Source: Taurinivorans muris
GTDB taxonomy: Bacteria; Desulfobacterota; Desulfovibrionia; Desulfovibrionales; Desulfovibrionaceae
Assembly (NCBI RefSeq): GCF_025232395.1
Contig: NZ_CP065938.1
Coordinates: 1,302,001-1,366,000, forward strand
DNA length: 64,000 nt
Reading direction: 5' to 3'
Positions 35,540 to 44,181 of the stretch are shown in pieces. The notes under the pieces are model-generated. The model had not been told where the DNA came from, did no database searches, and saw only the letters and a program-made list of their open reading frames with translations. The translations under genes and the position numbers were made by a program. Within the stretch, counting starts at the first letter, position 1. Each line of letters starts with the position of its first letter.

Positions 35540-35802
35540 TTAAGCAGTCAGATATGGTCCATTTAATTCCGCCACGGCAAAAAAACTATCAAAAATCGTC
35601 TTCCATTTCCAAATACCGTATATGAACTTGGGATATTGACCTGCGTCGCACCGCATAGTTCCTCCATAGGCGCAAAAACATACTCTTTATCCCGAAAAAC
35701 CTGCAAAGTTTTCCGGCACCGAATCTCCGACAAATTCCTGCGGTCTTCCCACCGTTCTTTTCCTTTCTTCTTTAACACGCTTTTTCATTATTCATAAAAA
35801 CA
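35540..35802 (-). pseudogene. Possible remnant of an IS5-like transposase (N-terminal part)
   Basis: Read on the minus strand, an ATG near 35790 begins a short basic peptide (MKKRVKEERKRTVGRPQEF) that ends in a stop. A further block in the same or a neighbouring frame reads YPKFIYGIWKWKTIFDSFF, which is reminiscent of the conserved YGxWKTIxxRFxRW segment of IS5-family transposases. The blocks are separated by stops and frame changes, and no terminal inverted repeats or target duplication were found. The match is by eye only and could be chance. Confidence 0.25.
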
Positions 35803-35860
35803 TGCCGCTTTCCCCGGTATCACAGAAGAACAGTCCTGCCTGACAACGGACAGACAAAAA

Positions 35861-35995
35861 ATAACAAATTTGTCATTCATAATTTTTAATAATGAAAAAA
35901 ATAACAAAATCAATCATATTTTATTGCTTGACAGTGCTTTTATTTAGTGCAATGATAAAAGCGTTGTCACAAAAAATTAGATATAACAAATTTGT
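35861..35995 (+). promoter_or_regulatory. asd promoter with repeated ACAAATTTGT palindromes
   Basis: TTGACA (35928-35933) and AATGAT (35951-35956) are 17 bases apart. The palindrome ACAAATTTGT occurs at 35864-35873, upstream of the promoter, and again at 35986-35995, in the leader. Both have ATA before them. This looks like an operator pair. The same palindrome is found before the NhaC-family gene (13433-13442). Confidence 0.5.
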
Positions 35996-36016
35996 TTATT
36001 AAGAGAGGAACCCGCT

Positions 36017-37060
36017 ATGAAAGAGAAATTGGTTGTTGCTGTTGTCGGTGCGACAGGCGCTGTCGGACGAGAAATGCTAAGCACGTTATATTCCCGCAAT
36101 TTCCCTGCCACAACCATAAAAGCTCTTGCTTCTTCCCGCTCTGCCGGAACCAGGGTTCCTTACGGCGATGACGAGCTCGTTGTTGAAGAATTGACAGAAA
36201 ATTCCTTTGAAGGCGTTGATATTGCTATTTTTTCAGCAGGAGGCGGCACAAGCACGCAATTTGCGCCTCACGCCGTGAAATCCGGCTGCGTTGTTGTGGA
36301 CAATTCCAGCGCTTGGCGCATGGACGAACGCTGTCCCCTTGTCATTCCGGAAGTCAACGCCCATGCCCTCAAAAAACACAACGGCATTATTGCGAACCCC
36401 AACTGCTCCACCATTCAAATGCTTGTCGCCCTCAAACCTATCCACGATGTGAGCCCTATCAAGCGCGTCGTTGTTTCCACCTACCAAGCAGTTAGCGGCA
36501 CCGGGCAAAAAGGCATACAGGAACTTGAAACCCAAGTCCGCCAGCTCTTCAACGGCATAGAACCGGAAAACACCGTATACCCTCACCGTATCGCTTTCAA
36601 CTGCCTGCCGCATATCGACGTTTTTCTCGACAACGACTATACCAAAGAAGAAATGAAAATGGTCAACGAAACCAATAAGATTTTTGAAGACCCCAATATC
36701 AAAGTCACGGCAACGTGCGTTCGTGTTCCGGTATTTTACAGCCACAGCGAAGCCGTCAACATAGAAACGGAAAAGAAAATCACCGCAAAGGAAGCCCGAG
36801 CAATCCTGGCGACAGCCCCAGGAGTGCAGCTTTATGACAATCCGAAAGAAAACATGTATCCGCTGGCGACTGTCGCGGCAGGCGAAGACGCAACATTCGT
36901 CGGTCGTATCCGTGAGGACGAATCCATCGCAAACGGTCTGAACATGTGGATAGTTGCGGATAACGTCCGCAAAGGTGCTGCGCTGAACGCGGTACAAATC
37001 GCCGAAAAACTTTTGGAAATGGATTTAGTCTGCGTCAAGGACAAAAATCTCTTCATGTAG
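36017..37060 (+). CDS. asd: Aspartate-semialdehyde dehydrogenase
   Basis: A 347-residue enzyme that reduces aspartyl phosphate to aspartate semialdehyde, the branch point to lysine, methionine, threonine and diaminopimelate. The NADP-binding VVGATGAVGREM is at 10-21, the catalytic Cys130 is in NPNCST, and the catalytic His lies in FYSHSEAVN near 243. Length and motifs are normal for the shorter bacterial type. AGAGAGG precedes the start, and a terminator follows. Confidence 0.96.
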   Translation: MKEKLVVAVVGATGAVGREMLSTLYSRNFPATTIKALASSRSAGTRVPYGDDELVVEELTENSFEGVDIAIFSAGGGTSTQFAPHAVKSGCVVVDNSSAWRMDERCPLVIPEVNAHALKKHNGIIANPNCSTIQMLVALKPIHDVSPIKRVVVSTYQAVSGTGQKGIQELETQVRQLFNGIEPENTVYPHRIAFNCLPHIDVFLDNDYTKEEMKMVNETNKIFEDPNIKVTATCVRVPVFYSHSEAVNIETEKKITAKEARAILATAPGVQLYDNPKENMYPLATVAAGEDATFVGRIREDESIANGLNMWIVADNVRKGAALNAVQIAEKLLEMDLVCVKDKNLFM

Positions 37061-37078
37061 TCCCTAAAAATCTTGCAA

Positions 37079-37112
37079 AAAGCCCTCCTGCATGCACATG
37101 GGGGGCTTTTGT
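37079..37112 (+). terminator. Terminator after asd
   Basis: AAGCCCTCC pairs with GGGGGGCTT (one G-T pair) and is followed by TTTG TT. It lies about 20 bases after the asd stop. Confidence 0.7.
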
Positions 37113-37157
37113 TATTAAAAACTTGGTTCATGAATTTTTTCGCATAATATTTTTCTT

Positions 37158-37186
37158 TTGCACAAAATTTGCATATATAGTATAAA
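37158..37186 (+). promoter_or_regulatory. Promoter of the HlyD-like gene
   Basis: TTGCAC (37158-37163) and TATAAA (37181-37186) are 17 bases apart; transcription would start about 20 bases before the ATG at 37212. Confidence 0.55.
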
Positions 37187-37211
37187 CTGCATTATTCACA
37201 GTGAGGCTCTT

Positions 37212-38270
37212 ATGAAGAAATTAAAAGCATTGCCCGGCAAAAGTTTGGAAAACATGGCGATCATCAAACAAAAAATGCCGGAAAAAAAGCACTTGATCAT
37301 CGGTATCTGCCTTTGTTTCCTGCTTGCTTTCCTTCTTTTTTTATTGAGCCAAAAAGTCGTCAGCGAAAAGGCGGAACTCACCAGGCAGGGAGAGGCAATT
37401 TATTCCCCTGTTGAGGGCATAATTTATGAAGTTCTTATTCCAAAAGGAAAAACTGTCCGCAAAGGAGACGCCCTTATCCGCTTCGACCCTGCCTATATCC
37501 GCTCCAAAGTTTCGGAAATCCGCGGATATTTGCAGTTATTCAAAGAAAACCGGCATAATTCCGGAACACTCAAACAAATATTCAAACCTCTTTTGAATGA
37601 TGTGTTTGCGGGAATTACCCAAGAAGTTCTCTCGCTGTCCGAAACGGAAAAGAAAAAACTGGCGGAATTGCAGCAAATCACACGGGAACACACCAAAGCC
37701 CAAGTCGCCATGCGGAGCCCTTCCTCTTTTGTCGACGGCAAACCCGATGCCGCACTCGTGCAAAAAGAACAGGAACTGCAAAAAAAATATGAAGAAGCGG
37801 AACAGGCTTTTCACGAAGCCAGTACCGCCCGCGCCTTGGCTGATAAAAAATACCGCGATTTAACCAATTCCTTGGGAGAACCCAACAGTATCTTATACCG
37901 TTATTTGGAAGAAGAATACAATAAAACCCTCGCCTTGCAAAAAAACGAATATATTTACGCGCCTTTCAATGCCGTTGTCGGCATAACCTACGTAAAGGCA
38001 GGGTCGATAGTGCAGCGGAATGAAATACTTATGGATATTCATCCGGAAAATGCAGAAGAATGGTGGGTGCTTGCGGAATTTTCCAAAAATGACGCAAAAA
38101 AACTCAAGGAACGGGATATCTGTACCGTCCTCACCGAAGACGGCGAAAAACTCGAAGCCCGCATTTTCAAGATTGAAGAAAAACAAGAAAAAAGCCTTGT
38201 CAAACTTTATATCATAAACCCGCCTGAAAACCTGAAAGCCTCTGAATTTGTCACCGTAAAAAGCAAATAA
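37212..38270 (+). CDS. HlyD-family membrane adaptor of the O-acetylation module
   Basis: A 352-residue protein with one N-terminal membrane helix (about 27-46) and a periplasmic HlyD-like part. The lipoyl-like half EGIIYEVLIPKGKTVRKGDALIRFDP lies at about 68-93, a long coiled hairpin covers about 110-230, and the second lipoyl half NEYIYAPFNAVVGITYVKAGSIV is near 250. HlyD and Alg44 proteins have this layout, but no PilZ domain is seen. Given the MBOAT and AlgJ-like genes that follow, it is probably an adaptor of an envelope polysaccharide or lipid acetylation complex. The start at 37212 is preferred because the earlier TTG is part of the -35 box. Confidence 0.75.
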   Translation: MKKLKALPGKSLENMAIIKQKMPEKKHLIIGICLCFLLAFLLFLLSQKVVSEKAELTRQGEAIYSPVEGIIYEVLIPKGKTVRKGDALIRFDPAYIRSKVSEIRGYLQLFKENRHNSGTLKQIFKPLLNDVFAGITQEVLSLSETEKKKLAELQQITREHTKAQVAMRSPSSFVDGKPDAALVQKEQELQKKYEEAEQAFHEASTARALADKKYRDLTNSLGEPNSILYRYLEEEYNKTLALQKNEYIYAPFNAVVGITYVKAGSIVQRNEILMDIHPENAEEWWVLAEFSKNDAKKLKERDICTVLTEDGEKLEARIFKIEEKQEKSLVKLYIINPPENLKASEFVTVKSK

Positions 38271-38273
38271 AAC

Positions 38274-38302
38274 TTGACTGTCCAGGTGTTCTTAGCTATT
38301 TT
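38274..38302 (+). promoter_or_regulatory. Possible internal promoter before the MBOAT gene
   Basis: TTGACT (38274-38279) and TATTTT (38297-38302) are 17 bases apart, between the adaptor stop and the MBOAT start. It may add to transcription from the promoter at 37158. Confidence 0.35.
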
Positions 38303-38331
38303 TTCAAAAATTTTTCATACTTAGGGACAAT

Positions 38332-39714
38332 ATGGTCTTTTCTTCCTTACCGTTTCTCTTTTTAATTTTTCCATTTTTTTTAGCTGCGCTTTTATGCGGC
38401 TCATTTTTTAAAAATGCGGCGTTCAGAAACTGTTCGGTCCTCATCATCAGCTTATTTTTTTATATTTGGGAAGAATCAACCAATACGTTGATACTCATAG
38501 CAATTTGTCTGATCAACTATTACGGCGCATCATACCTTGCCAATGAAAAACACGGCAAAAAAATTTTCATAGCGCTCATTGCTCTCAATCTTCTTCTGCT
38601 GTTCATTTTTAAATACAGCCTTTGGTGCCTGTCTTTCGTGACAGACAGATTTATCGATAAAAATATCATGCTCCTTGGTATCAGCTTTTTTATTTTCCAT
38701 GCAATAAGCTATCTCGCCGACGTCTATACAAAAAAAATCCAAGCCTCAAAAAACCTGCTCGATTTTTCAACGTACTTTTGTATGTTTCCCCATTTGGTGG
38801 CGGGTCCCATTGTGCGTTATGCGCAAATCAAAGACGATATTCGCGCTTACCGAGCTTCCAAAGAACTTTTTTCCTTCGGCATGTATAGGTTTTTATTGGG
38901 ACTGAACAAAAAAATCATTATTGCGAACTCTGTTTCCATACTTGCCGACTTCACCTTTTCCGCCACTTCGCCAAAAGTTTTCTCTTTTATGGATGCCTGG
39001 ACCGGCATTATCGCCTACGGACTGCAAATTTATTTTGACTTTTCTGCCTATTCCGATATGGCTGTCGGACTTGCCGCCATGGCGGGTTTCCGTTTTGAAG
39101 AAAACTTCAACCGTCCTTATATCAGCACGTCCGTTCGGGAATTTTGGCGGCGCTGGCATATTTCCCTTTCCACGTGGCTGAGAGATTACCTCTATATTCC
39201 CCTGGGCGGAAGCAAATCCGTACATGCCTATATCACCTATCGCAATCTTTTCCTCGTTTTTCTCCTTTGCGGAATTTGGCACGGAGCGAATACGACTTTC
39301 GTTGTTTGGGGATTATGGCATGGTATTTTCATTTGCCTGGAAAGGCTGTGGCTCGAAAAGAAACTTAACGCACTGCCCGCGTTTTTCCGACATGCTTATC
39401 TGCTCCTGATCATTCTGCTCGGCTGGGTATTTTTTAAAGCGGAAAATTTGCCCTATGCCCTTGAATACTTTTCCGCACTTTTTAATTTCACCTCTTTTTC
39501 CTTTTCATTCGCTTCCGAAACATTTCCCCTAATTATGCTGGCAATCGGAACAGTCATCTGCTTTTTGCCCCAAAAATACATTGTCGTTCCAACTTCGCAC
39601 GCTCCTGCGAATTTTAAGCTCCGCCATTTGATTTTTCAATTCCTTCTCGGCTGCTTCGCCATATCGCTTTTGCTTTCATCAAGCAGAAATCCTTTTATTT
39701 ATTTTAATTTTTAG
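38332..39714 (+). CDS. MBOAT-family O-acyltransferase (AlgI-like)
   Basis: A 460-residue polytopic membrane protein of the MBOAT family. The segment WHISLSTWLRDYLYIPLGGS (about 278-297) and the catalytic His in CGIWHGANTTFVVWGLWHGIF (about 312-332) match AlgI, PatA and DltB. AlgI moves acetyl groups across the inner membrane to periplasmic polymers such as alginate. About 11 to 12 helices can be counted. It is followed by an AlgJ/AlgX-like protein after 3 to 9 bases, the usual partner that completes the transfer. The polymer is not known; no glycosyltransferase or polymerase gene lies in the window. Confidence 0.93.
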   Translation: MVFSSLPFLFLIFPFFLAALLCGSFFKNAAFRNCSVLIISLFFYIWEESTNTLILIAICLINYYGASYLANEKHGKKIFIALIALNLLLLFIFKYSLWCLSFVTDRFIDKNIMLLGISFFIFHAISYLADVYTKKIQASKNLLDFSTYFCMFPHLVAGPIVRYAQIKDDIRAYRASKELFSFGMYRFLLGLNKKIIIANSVSILADFTFSATSPKVFSFMDAWTGIIAYGLQIYFDFSAYSDMAVGLAAMAGFRFEENFNRPYISTSVREFWRRWHISLSTWLRDYLYIPLGGSKSVHAYITYRNLFLVFLLCGIWHGANTTFVVWGLWHGIFICLERLWLEKKLNALPAFFRHAYLLLIILLGWVFFKAENLPYALEYFSALFNFTSFSFSFASETFPLIMLAIGTVICFLPQKYIVVPTSHAPANFKLRHLIFQFLLGCFAISLLLSSSRNPFIYFNF

Positions 39715-39723
39715 GAAATGCCC

Positions 39724-40830
39724 ATGGATAAGAAATTCCTTTTCTCATGCTTGATTTGTGTCTTCATTTTCGCTTTTTCCACGGCTTTTTATTTCAATGA
39801 TGAAACAATCATAAAAAGCGAAAACAGAATGGTCACGGCGTTCCCGAAACTTCCGGAAAAGTTTTCCACATCGAAAATAAAGCATTTTTTCACGCAGCTT
39901 TCTCAATTTTATAATGACAACTTTCCGAACAGGGAAAAAATAATCCTGACCCTGACAACACTGATCCCGTCCGTAAAAACAGAAAACCTTTCCATTGACA
40001 CGGTCATAAGCGGCAAAGAAGACTGGCTGTTTTTGGGAAACAACTATAACAACACCATTGATAAGCTTACCGGCAAATTATATTATCATGACAGTGACAA
40101 TAAAAAATACGACGTGACAAAACGATATGACTTTTACAAAAATATCGCAGAAAAGGTTTTAGCGCACAGCAAGGAAGTTTTTTTCCTGATCGCCCCCGAC
40201 AAAAGCACTGTTTATCCTGAATTTCTGCCGGAAACGATTATTCCCGCCCCAAAACCGTTTCATGAATTTCTCACGCAAAAAATGCAGCGGGAAAATCTGA
40301 ACGTGTATTATCCCCGTCAAGATTTATTGCAAAACAAAGAAAAAGCGCTGCTTTATTATGTGACGGATTCGCATTGGAACAATTACGGCGCATTCATCGC
40401 CTTCATACGTTTGATTTCCCGGCTCGACCCGGCTCTTCCCGAAATGATAAAAGAAGAAGATTTCCGTTTCAAACCGCTGAAAAGCACTGCCGGTGATTTA
40501 ATCAGCCTTGGGAATTTCCTTTTTAAGGATAAAGACTATAAGGATACATTCCAAGTGTCGTATAAAAACATGCCGATGGAAACGCCAAAAGCGGAACAAA
40601 CGGAAAACAAACAAAACGGATTGATACAAACGGTCAATCCTGAAGCTTTGACAGACAAAACCGTTTGGATTATCGGCGATTCTTTCTCCACGGCTTTACG
40701 TCCGTATTTTTCATTTTTCTTTAAAAATGTTTATTTTATCCACAAAGATACGTTCAATGCTTCCCCTGCAGGTTTTACGGATATTCAAGCCGACTTCGCC
40801 GTGTACGAATGTGTTGAACGCTCATTTTAA
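39724..40830 (+). CDS. AlgJ/AlgX-like SGNH acetyltransferase partner (DHHW-like)
   Basis: A 368-residue protein with an N-terminal membrane anchor (about 4-22, FLFSCLICVFIFAFSTAF) and an SGNH-hydrolase-like periplasmic domain. The motif DSHWNNYG at about 214-221 corresponds to the DxHW block of AlgJ, AlgX and DHHW proteins, and GDSFST at about 318-323 carries the catalytic Ser. These proteins pass acetyl groups from the MBOAT protein to sugars. The start at 39724 is preferred over an ATG at 39718 because AGGAA needs the spacing. It ends in a structured region before a convergent lipoprotein gene. Confidence 0.85.
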   Translation: MDKKFLFSCLICVFIFAFSTAFYFNDETIIKSENRMVTAFPKLPEKFSTSKIKHFFTQLSQFYNDNFPNREKIILTLTTLIPSVKTENLSIDTVISGKEDWLFLGNNYNNTIDKLTGKLYYHDSDNKKYDVTKRYDFYKNIAEKVLAHSKEVFFLIAPDKSTVYPEFLPETIIPAPKPFHEFLTQKMQRENLNVYYPRQDLLQNKEKALLYYVTDSHWNNYGAFIAFIRLISRLDPALPEMIKEEDFRFKPLKSTAGDLISLGNFLFKDKDYKDTFQVSYKNMPMETPKAEQTENKQNGLIQTVNPEALTDKTVWIIGDSFSTALRPYFSFFFKNVYFIHKDTFNASPAGFTDIQADFAVYECVERSF

Positions 40831-40848
40831 AACTTTTGGATAAAATGA

Positions 40849-40879
40849 ATACTGCCGGACCAATAGTCAGCGGCAGTAT
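40849..40879. repeat. Inverted repeat between the AlgJ-like gene and the lipoprotein
   Basis: ATACTGCCG (40849-40857) and CGGCAGTAT (40871-40879) form a 9-base stem with a 13-base loop and no U-tract. It lies between convergent genes and may slow transcription or protect message ends. Confidence 0.5.
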
Positions 40880-40907
40880 CCACCATGCGCAAAAACGCTC
40901 TGAAAAA

Positions 40908-41270
40908 TCATTCTTCCGTTTGTTTATGATATTTGATTGTCAAGTCCTCATTTTTCAAAATCAATTCTTCATCGGAAAGTTTTTCAATGAGATAAGTGTC
41001 ACTGAAATCAATGGTCACGCCATTGCCAAGGCTTTTTCCAGAAAGAATGAGCGTATCGCCTTTTTGTTCCCATTTTTCATAAAGCAAAGTTGCACTGTTG
41101 ACAGAACGTGCTTTACCGCCTTTTTCCAAGCACACACCCTGCACTTGTCCTTCCATTCCGGGAATCGGTTCGACCCATTTTCCCTCAAGACTCTTTCCCG
41201 CACAGGCGGTCAGCATAAAACCCAATACAGCCGCAGCCGCAGCTTTGCATACGGAACGTTTTGTTTTCAT
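40908..41270 (-). CDS. Small lipocalin-like lipoprotein
   Basis: A 120-residue lipoprotein. The signal peptide ends in the lipobox LTAC at about 20-23 (GFMLTACAGKSLEGKW), so the mature protein begins with a lipidated Cys. The rest is beta-rich (GKWVEPIPGMEG, TLLYEKWEQKGDTLILSGKS, TIDFSDTYLIEKLSDEELIL), a pattern found in lipocalin-like and META-type domains. No fixed function can be given. It stands alone, convergent to the AlgJ-like gene and divergent from valS. Outer-membrane delivery would use Lnt, encoded in this window. Confidence 0.75.
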   Translation of the reverse strand: MKTKRSVCKAAAAAVLGFMLTACAGKSLEGKWVEPIPGMEGQVQGVCLEKGGKARSVNSATLLYEKWEQKGDTLILSGKSLGNGVTIDFSDTYLIEKLSDEELILKNEDLTIKYHKQTEE

Positions 41271-41405
41271 AATCCATTTTCCTTTTTTTAATAAACTCTG
41301 TTTATAACAGATACGTTAATCAGCGGCGAAAATCTACAAAAAACATATCCGCATTCCATAAAATTCTCTCCGCTGCGCAAAAAAATTTCCGCAAACAAGT
41401 TTTAC

Positions 41406-41433
41406 TTGAAAGCAAAATTTATTTTGCTATACT
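41406..41433 (+). promoter_or_regulatory. valS promoter with an operator-like palindrome in its spacer
   Basis: TTGAAA (41406-41411) and TATACT (41428-41433) are 16 bases apart. The spacer is occupied by the perfect palindrome AGCAAAAT-TT-ATTTTGCT (41411-41428), which would place a bound repressor exactly over the polymerase site. Confidence 0.55.
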
Positions 41434-41483
41434 CATTTCACATTATTTAAATTTTGACAACTATACCACCACATGAGGCAGGC

Positions 41484-44135
41484 ATGGCTTTAAAAGAATT
41501 ATCAAAGGCGTACGAACCGCAGGAAGTCGAAGAATATTGGCGTGAATATTGGGAAAAACATCAATGTTTCACTCCCGACATGAACAGCAAGGCTGAACCC
41601 TATTCCATTGTCATCCCTCCCCCGAACGTCACGGGAGCACTGCATATCGGGCATGCTTTCAACCAGACATTGCAGGATATCCTCGCCCGTCATGCACGCC
41701 AGAAGGGTAAAAAGGTTCTTTGGATCGTAGGCACTGACCATGCAGGCATTTCCACCCAAAACGTCGTGGAGCGAAAACTGCTGAAAGAAGGCGTTTCCCG
41801 TCACGATTTGGGGCGTGAAAAATTTCTTGAAAAAGTCTGGGCTTGGAAAGAGGAATACGGCGGAAAAATCCTCAAACAAATCCGCCATCTTGGTTCTTCT
41901 GTCGACTGGACGCGGGAACGCTTCACCATGGACGAGGATCTCGCCAAAGCCGTCCGCAAGGTTTTTGTCCGGCTTTATGATGAAGGACTTATTTATAAAG
42001 GAAAATACATTGTCAACTGGTGCCCCCGCTGCCATACGGCTTTGGCTGACGACGAAGTTGAACACACACCCCAAAAAGGCGCGTTGTGGCATGTGAAATA
42101 TATGCTTGAGGACGGTTCCGGCTCCATTGTCATCGCCACATCCCGTCCTGAAACCATACTCGGGGACTCCGCCGTTTGCGTGCACCCTGACGATGAACGC
42201 TACCAACATCTTATCGGCAAAAAAGTCATTGTGCCCATTGCGAACCGCGCCGTGCCCATTATTGCCGACCGTTATGTCGACAAGGAATTCGGGACGGGAG
42301 CGTTGAAAGTCACGCCTTGCCACGACCCCAACGACTGGAACTTGGGACACACGCACCGCATTGACTTTATCCAAGTCATAGACGACAACGGAAATATGAA
42401 CGAGGAAGCCGGCGTTTACAAAGGGCTCAGCCGTGAAGAATGCCGCGAACGCATCGTCAAGGATATCGAAGCCCTCGGACAGCTTGTCAAAATCGAGGAA
42501 CTGGACCACAGCGTCGGCACCTGCTACCGATGCAAAACCGTTATCGAACCCTATGTTTCCGTGCAGTGGTTCGTGGCGACGACGAAACTCGCCCCCAAAG
42601 CAAGAGCCGCCGTACCCGCCGAAATTGAAATTCTGCCGGAAACATGGACAAAAACCTATTATAACTGGCTCGACAATATCCGTGACTGGTGCATAAGCCG
42701 TCAGCTTTGGTGGGGACACCGCATTCCCGCATGGACTTGCCAAGACTGCGGAGAACTTATCGTTTCCGAACAAGACCCTGCCGTCTGCCCGAAATGCGGC
42801 AAAAGCCGTTTGGAACAAGACCCCGATGTGCTGGACACATGGTTTTCTTCCGCTCTTTGGCCCTTTTCCACCATGGGCTGGCCCAACAACACGGAGGAAT
42901 TAAAAACATTCTATCCGTTAAACATACTTGTGACAGCCTTTGACATCTTATTTTTCTGGGTCGCCCGCATGATTATGATGGGTCAGCACTTCATGGGCGA
43001 AGTTCCTTTCAGGCAAGTTTATATCCATGCCCTCGTGCGTGACGCCCAAGGCAGAAAAATGTCCAAATCCTTAGGCAACGGCATTGACCCGCTGGATATG
43101 ATCAATAAATACGGGGCGGACGCTCTGCGTTTCACGATGGCGTCCTTAGCAGCCATGGGTCGTGATATCCGCCTTTCGGAAGAACGTATCGAAGGATACC
43201 GCAACTTTGTGAACAAGGTTTGGAATGCCGCCCGCTTCGCCCTTTTGAATTTAGAGGGAAACAAACCCGAACCGCTTGCGTTGGAAAAGGTTTCAGCCCT
43301 GCACCATGTATGGATTTTGCACCGCTTGGAAGAAGTGAAAGCCGAAAGCGAAACGGCAATCAACGCATACCGTTTCAACGACTTGGCACAATGTTTGTAC
43401 AAATTCGTCTGGAATGAATTTTGCGACTGGTATCTCGAACTTGTCAAAGGCGATTTCAAGGGAACGGCGGAACAAAAAAAGGAAGCCTCCTTTGTGCTGT
43501 ACACCGTCCTTTCCGAAACCCTTATCCTGCTGCACCCCATCATGCCTTTTGTGACCAGCGAAATTTGGCAGGCTTTGCCCGGCAATGCGGACGGCAACCT
43601 TGCCGAAATGCTCCGTCCCGAAATGCGTCCGGAATGCCTGAAAGAAAAAGAAGCGAACGCAATGCTCTATATTCAGGAAGTCATTGTCGCCATCCGCGCC
43701 ATGAAGAGCGAACTCGGCATTGCGCCTTCCATGAAACTGAACGCGCTGATAAAGCCTCTTAACGATGAACAAGCGGAACTTCTGGAACATGCAAAAGCAT
43801 GGCTCATGTTCCTTGCCCGCCTTGAAGATTTTGAAATTTCAAAAACAGCGGCGGCGCCAAAAGCAAGCGCAAGCAATATTATTCAAGGCACTGAAATCAC
43901 AATCCTTTTAGAGGGTGTTTTAGACTTCAAAGCGGAACTTGCCCGCCTTGAAAAAGAGCTTGTGAAGCTTGAAAAGGAATTGGCAGGCATTGAAACCCGC
44001 CTTTCCAACGCGAACTTCGTAGCCAACGCCCCGGAAACCGTTGTTGCAAAGGATAAGGAAAGAGCAACGGATTTAACCGATAAAAAAGCGAAACTGCTTG
44101 CACTGCAAAAGCGTTTCCAAGAAGCCTTAGCATAA
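41484..44135 (+). CDS. valS: Valyl-tRNA synthetase
   Basis: An 883-residue class I aminoacyl-tRNA synthetase. The HIGH-type motif is in PPPNVTGALHIGHAFNQ (about 42-58), the editing domain follows, a zinc-binding CxxC pair is at WTCQDCGEL and VCPKCGKS (about 418-450), and the KMSKS motif is in GRKMSKSLGNGIDP (about 528-541). The C-terminal coiled coil (LARLEKELVKLEKELAGIE) is intact. The start at 41484 is chosen because GAGG and AGG lie before it, whereas the in-frame TTG at 41454 has no ribosome site. It is followed by a weak hairpin and an alcohol dehydrogenase gene. Confidence 0.97.
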   Translation: MALKELSKAYEPQEVEEYWREYWEKHQCFTPDMNSKAEPYSIVIPPPNVTGALHIGHAFNQTLQDILARHARQKGKKVLWIVGTDHAGISTQNVVERKLLKEGVSRHDLGREKFLEKVWAWKEEYGGKILKQIRHLGSSVDWTRERFTMDEDLAKAVRKVFVRLYDEGLIYKGKYIVNWCPRCHTALADDEVEHTPQKGALWHVKYMLEDGSGSIVIATSRPETILGDSAVCVHPDDERYQHLIGKKVIVPIANRAVPIIADRYVDKEFGTGALKVTPCHDPNDWNLGHTHRIDFIQVIDDNGNMNEEAGVYKGLSREECRERIVKDIEALGQLVKIEELDHSVGTCYRCKTVIEPYVSVQWFVATTKLAPKARAAVPAEIEILPETWTKTYYNWLDNIRDWCISRQLWWGHRIPAWTCQDCGELIVSEQDPAVCPKCGKSRLEQDPDVLDTWFSSALWPFSTMGWPNNTEELKTFYPLNILVTAFDILFFWVARMIMMGQHFMGEVPFRQVYIHALVRDAQGRKMSKSLGNGIDPLDMINKYGADALRFTMASLAAMGRDIRLSEERIEGYRNFVNKVWNAARFALLNLEGNKPEPLALEKVSALHHVWILHRLEEVKAESETAINAYRFNDLAQCLYKFVWNEFCDWYLELVKGDFKGTAEQKKEASFVLYTVLSETLILLHPIMPFVTSEIWQALPGNADGNLAEMLRPEMRPECLKEKEANAMLYIQEVIVAIRAMKSELGIAPSMKLNALIKPLNDEQAELLEHAKAWLMFLARLEDFEISKTAAAPKASASNIIQGTEITILLEGVLDFKAELARLEKELVKLEKELAGIETRLSNANFVANAPETVVAKDKERATDLTDKKAKLLALQKRFQEALA

Positions 44136-44155
44136 AAAGGGTTTTTCGCCCTTTT
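44135..44155 (+). terminator. Weak terminator-like hairpin after valS
   Basis: AAAAGGG (44135-44141) pairs with CCCTTTT (44149-44155) around a 7-base loop, overlapping the valS stop codon. The U-tract is the arm itself, so termination is probably partial. Confidence 0.4.
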
Positions 44156-44181
44156 ATCCTTCTTTTATCTGTGAGGAAGCC

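Larger units (their letters stand above)
35328..36016. other. Gene-poor interval with a decayed transposase-like patch and the asd control region
   Basis: Nearly 690 bases without a confident gene. On the minus strand between about 35540 and 35800 three frames together hold short blocks such as DAGQYPKFIYGIWKWKTIF and FDSFFAVAELNG that resemble the N-terminal WRDLPxxYGxWKTxxxRF region of IS5-like transposases, with stops and frame changes. The last 150 bases form the promoter region of asd. Confidence 0.4.

Noticed and set aside
41502-42818. 438-codon minus-strand frame opposite valS
   Set aside because: Antisense shadow of valS; composition is that of a reversed coding strand.
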